From a bacterium (lineage in GTDB: Bacteria > Armatimonadota > Fimbriimonadia > Fimbriimonadales > JBAXQP01), in NCBI GenBank assembly GCA_037131655.1, contig JBAXQP010000148.1, positions 1 to 6,930 of the forward strand: DNA of 6,930 bases. The letters run 5' to 3'. Position 1 is the first letter of the stretch. Each line of letters opens with the position of its first letter. The notes under the pieces were generated by a model. It worked only from the letters and a program-made list of their open reading frames with translations. It made no database searches and was not told where the DNA came from. Positions 5,185-6,930 of the stretch are shown here, one piece after another. Both the position numbers and the translations under genes were made by a program.

Positions 5185-6600
5185 TCAAGCAACCCTAAAT
5201 GAAGTACTTCCTACACGAATTGTATCGCCTGGTTTGAGTGGTTGGCGGCTAATTTGCAAACCATTAACAAAAGTGCCATTGGTACTTGTTTCGTCGTAAA
5301 TTGTTAGCTGTCCCGATTCTATTGATATTCGAGCATGAAGTCGGCTTACGGTCGAATCATAGGTCATCGCAACTTCGTTGGTCGCTTCTCTTCCCAATGT
5401 AATACCGGATAGTGAAATAGGGAAGCGCTTTCCCGCCAAAGGGCCATCTACAGCGGTTATAACTACTGAATCGGCCTGTGGGACGACTGTTGGTTCATTT
5501 ATCATCCCAGGGGCTGGTGCAGCTCCAACAGTACACCCGCAAGCTCCCATCACATTTTTCTTCTCACCACAGAATGGACACGCATCGGGAGCAACCGGTA
5601 TCGGTTTAGACTGCGGTGATCGTTGAACATCCTTCACCGCAACTTTATCTCTGCCCACTTTTTCGTGGAAGACAAGATTAAAGCTGCCGATAAATATCTG
5701 GTCGCCATCTCGTAGATAAGATGATTGAATCCTTTGCCCATTAAGCACGGTACCTTGAGGAGTACCGTTATCTACGAGAGTATAAACTTCTCCCTGCTTT
5801 TGGATTCTAGCGTGTTGTGGTGTGACATTCATGTCACCGAAAAGGGGGATATCCGAATTCTCAGCTCGACCGATAGATGTGACTTCCGTATCTACAATAA
5901 ATTCTTTGCCTTCATTGCGTCCTAATACAACACGAACCCACGCCTGCTTCGCTATCATCTCAATCAGCCCAATAAAGAACCCAATGGCACCGCCCATAAT
6001 AGTAAAACCGATCGCTCTACTGAAAATGCCGATTTCTCCACTGCCATTCGAAAAGTTATTTGGATTGAGCATGTATTGAAAATTTACAGTTAATTGGCCA
6101 ATGATGTTGAATAGAAACCCACCTATAAATCCGCCGATCGCACCACCAATAGCTCCTTGAAATGCACGTTTACTTGAACGTGCTGCAAGACCTTCAGCAA
6201 GTCCTAATCCAGCCCCAAAAACAGTCCAAGCAAACCCGCGTGCAAAGAGTTGCCAAACAAAACTAGTAAAACCTAGACCACCCTGGTTCTCAGTACCACC
6301 AAGCAAGGCAAATACCGTGGAACCAAGAAATATTCCAACTGGTCCGCCAATAAGTCCTGCTAAAGCGCCAAGAATTCCACCTTTCCATGTTTGGTACATG
6401 GAACCCTTAGCCCATCCACTTGCCAAACCGATTAAACCGCCAATACAGATACCGACGATAACTCCGGTAAAAAAGGTATTGATATAACCTTGATATACGC
6501 TGACGTTAGGGTCACTTAAATGTAACATATCGTGGATCGCCCAACCAAGCAATCCACCCAGTCCTCCGGCTATTAGTAAGTAAAAAAGTCTAGAGATCAT
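5185..6600 (-). CDS. Glycine-zipper membrane protein with two FHA domains
   Basis: 471 residues. Residues 1-217 are hydrophobic and very rich in GxxxG/GG steps, with about six likely membrane segments (roughly 4-22, 42-64, 74-101, 118-140, 147-168, 193-216). FHA domain 1 is about 222-312 and FHA domain 2 about 378-471. Between them lies a Pro-rich linker with a small Cys cluster (C341, C344, C354, C356) that could bind zinc. FHA2 has all the key residues: G403-R404, S419-R420-L-H422 and STNG at 439-442. FHA1 is degenerate: it keeps G244-R245 and H263, but has TPQH in place of SRxH and PQG in place of the usual SNG. By inference it is a membrane anchor that presents FHA domains in the cytoplasm. 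The ATG at 6598-6600 has no clear Shine-Dalgarno sequence, but it opens directly into the first membrane segment. It ends in TGA, 21 bases before the VWA gene. No named family is recognised for the membrane part. Confidence 0.88.
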   Translation of the reverse strand: MISRLFYLLIAGGLGGLLGWAIHDMLHLSDPNVSVYQGYINTFFTGVIVGICIGGLIGLASGWAKGSMYQTWKGGILGALAGLIGGPVGIFLGSTVFALLGGTENQGGLGFTSFVWQLFARGFAWTVFGAGLGLAEGLAARSSKRAFQGAIGGAIGGFIGGFLFNIIGQLTVNFQYMLNPNNFSNGSGEIGIFSRAIGFTIMGGAIGFFIGLIEMIAKQAWVRVVLGRNEGKEFIVDTEVTSIGRAENSDIPLFGDMNVTPQHARIQKQGEVYTLVDNGTPQGTVLNGQRIQSSYLRDGDQIFIGSFNLVFHEKVGRDKVAVKDVQRSPQSKPIPVAPDACPFCGEKKNVMGACGCTVGAAPAPGMINEPTVVPQADSVVITAVDGPLAGKRFPISLSGITLGREATNEVAMTYDSTVSRLHARISIESGQLTIYDETSTNGTFVNGLQISRQPLKPGDTIRVGSTSFRVA

Positions 6601-6627
6601 ATGTTTGTTTCTAATGCGAAGTTCGCG

Positions 6628-6930
6628 CTATCCTTCCAGCTTAAACTTACTCATCCCAAACTGAACCGTATCACCAGGGCGAACTACACATTCTCCAGTA
6701 ATTTTTACGTCGTTTACGAATGTGCCGTTACTGCTTTCGAAATCTGTTAGCGTATATGCGCCAGCTTGACGCGCTAGTTGGGCGTGGCGGCGGCTTATGG
6801 TTGAGTCATTATTGAGGGTGACGGTATTACCTGGCTCCCTGCCGATTGTTACGAGATCATCGTTCAAGTCGAATGATGTTCCGGCATAGCTTCCTTGAAG
6901 GCCGAAAAGACGCGGTTTACCCGTTGAGCT
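6628..6930 (-). CDS. FHA domain protein, C-terminal part (5' end outside window)
   Basis: The frame is open from the window edge for 100 codons to a TAG stop at 6628-6630. The fragment is nearly all one FHA domain, a phosphothreonine-peptide binding fold. Counting from the edge, the core residues are all present: Gly30-Arg31 (IGRE), Ser46-Arg47-Arg48-His49 (ISRRHA), and SSNG at 66-69 followed by FVN. The domain already starts upstream of the TTG at 6865-6867 (the segment GLQGSYAGTSFDL is its first strand), so that TTG is not the real start and the gene continues beyond the window. With its intact binding loops this domain should bind phosphopeptide. It is followed after 27 bases by a membrane FHA gene, probably in one operon. 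What precedes the FHA domain (zinc ribbon, kinase or other) cannot be seen. Confidence 0.9.
   Translation of the reverse strand, partial: SSTGKPRLFGLQGSYAGTSFDLNDDLVTIGREPGNTVTLNNDSTISRRHAQLARQAGAYTLTDFESSNGTFVNDVKITGECVVRPGDTVQFGMSKFKLEG

Noticed and set aside
6616..6628. Interrupted palindrome GCGAAGTTCGC between the first FHA gene and the membrane FHA gene
   Set aside because: A usable stem has only about three to four pairs and no T-run follows, so neither terminator nor regulatory role is supported.
6865..6867. TTG as start of a small stand-alone FHA protein
   Set aside because: The first FHA strand is encoded upstream of it and the frame stays open to the window edge, so the gene is cut by the window, not short.

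Overview
All genes in this window lie on the minus strand, so it reads from position 6930 down to 1. The genes are packed with 4-base overlaps or short gaps. AGGAG-type ribosome binding sites, ordinary TAA/TAG/TGA stops and moderate GC point to a bacterium. The combination of tandem-FHA proteins with zinc ribbons, a soluble VWA protein with RTQ motifs, a zinc-ribbon PP2C phosphatase and a DUF5693-like protein fits Armatimonadota or a related lineage best. That is an inference from gene content and is not firm.

Region 6930-1777 is a phosphothreonine-signalling cluster. In transcription order it holds: the end of an FHA protein (6930-6628, cut by the window edge); a protein with a glycine-zipper membrane domain, two FHA domains and a Cys cluster between them (6600-5185); a VWA protein broken by one in-frame TAA (5163-3787); a soluble protein with a zinc ribbon and two FHA domains (3770-2685); and a PP2C-family Ser/Thr phosphatase with its own zinc ribbon (2688-1777). 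FHA domains bind phosphothreonine peptides and PP2C enzymes remove phosphate from Ser/Thr. The VWA protein and the soluble FHA protein carry repeated Arg/Lys-Thr-Gln/Met motifs in disordered-looking segments, which are candidate phosphosites. No kinase is visible; if there is one it is outside the window. The inferred picture is a membrane-anchored FHA platform, soluble FHA and VWA partners, and a phosphatase that resets them.

Region 1776-1 holds a rhomboid intramembrane protease (1705-1031), after a 71-base gap with two short palindromes, and then the first 318 codons of a DUF5693-like membrane-anchored protein (954-1) that runs off the window. Directly after the rhomboid stop, 22 more sense codons continue in the same frame to a TGA just upstream of the next gene, across a small hairpin that covers that gene's likely ribosome binding site.

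No RNA genes, CRISPR arrays, insertion sequences or convincing intrinsic terminators were seen. No stretch over 300 bases lacks a gene.
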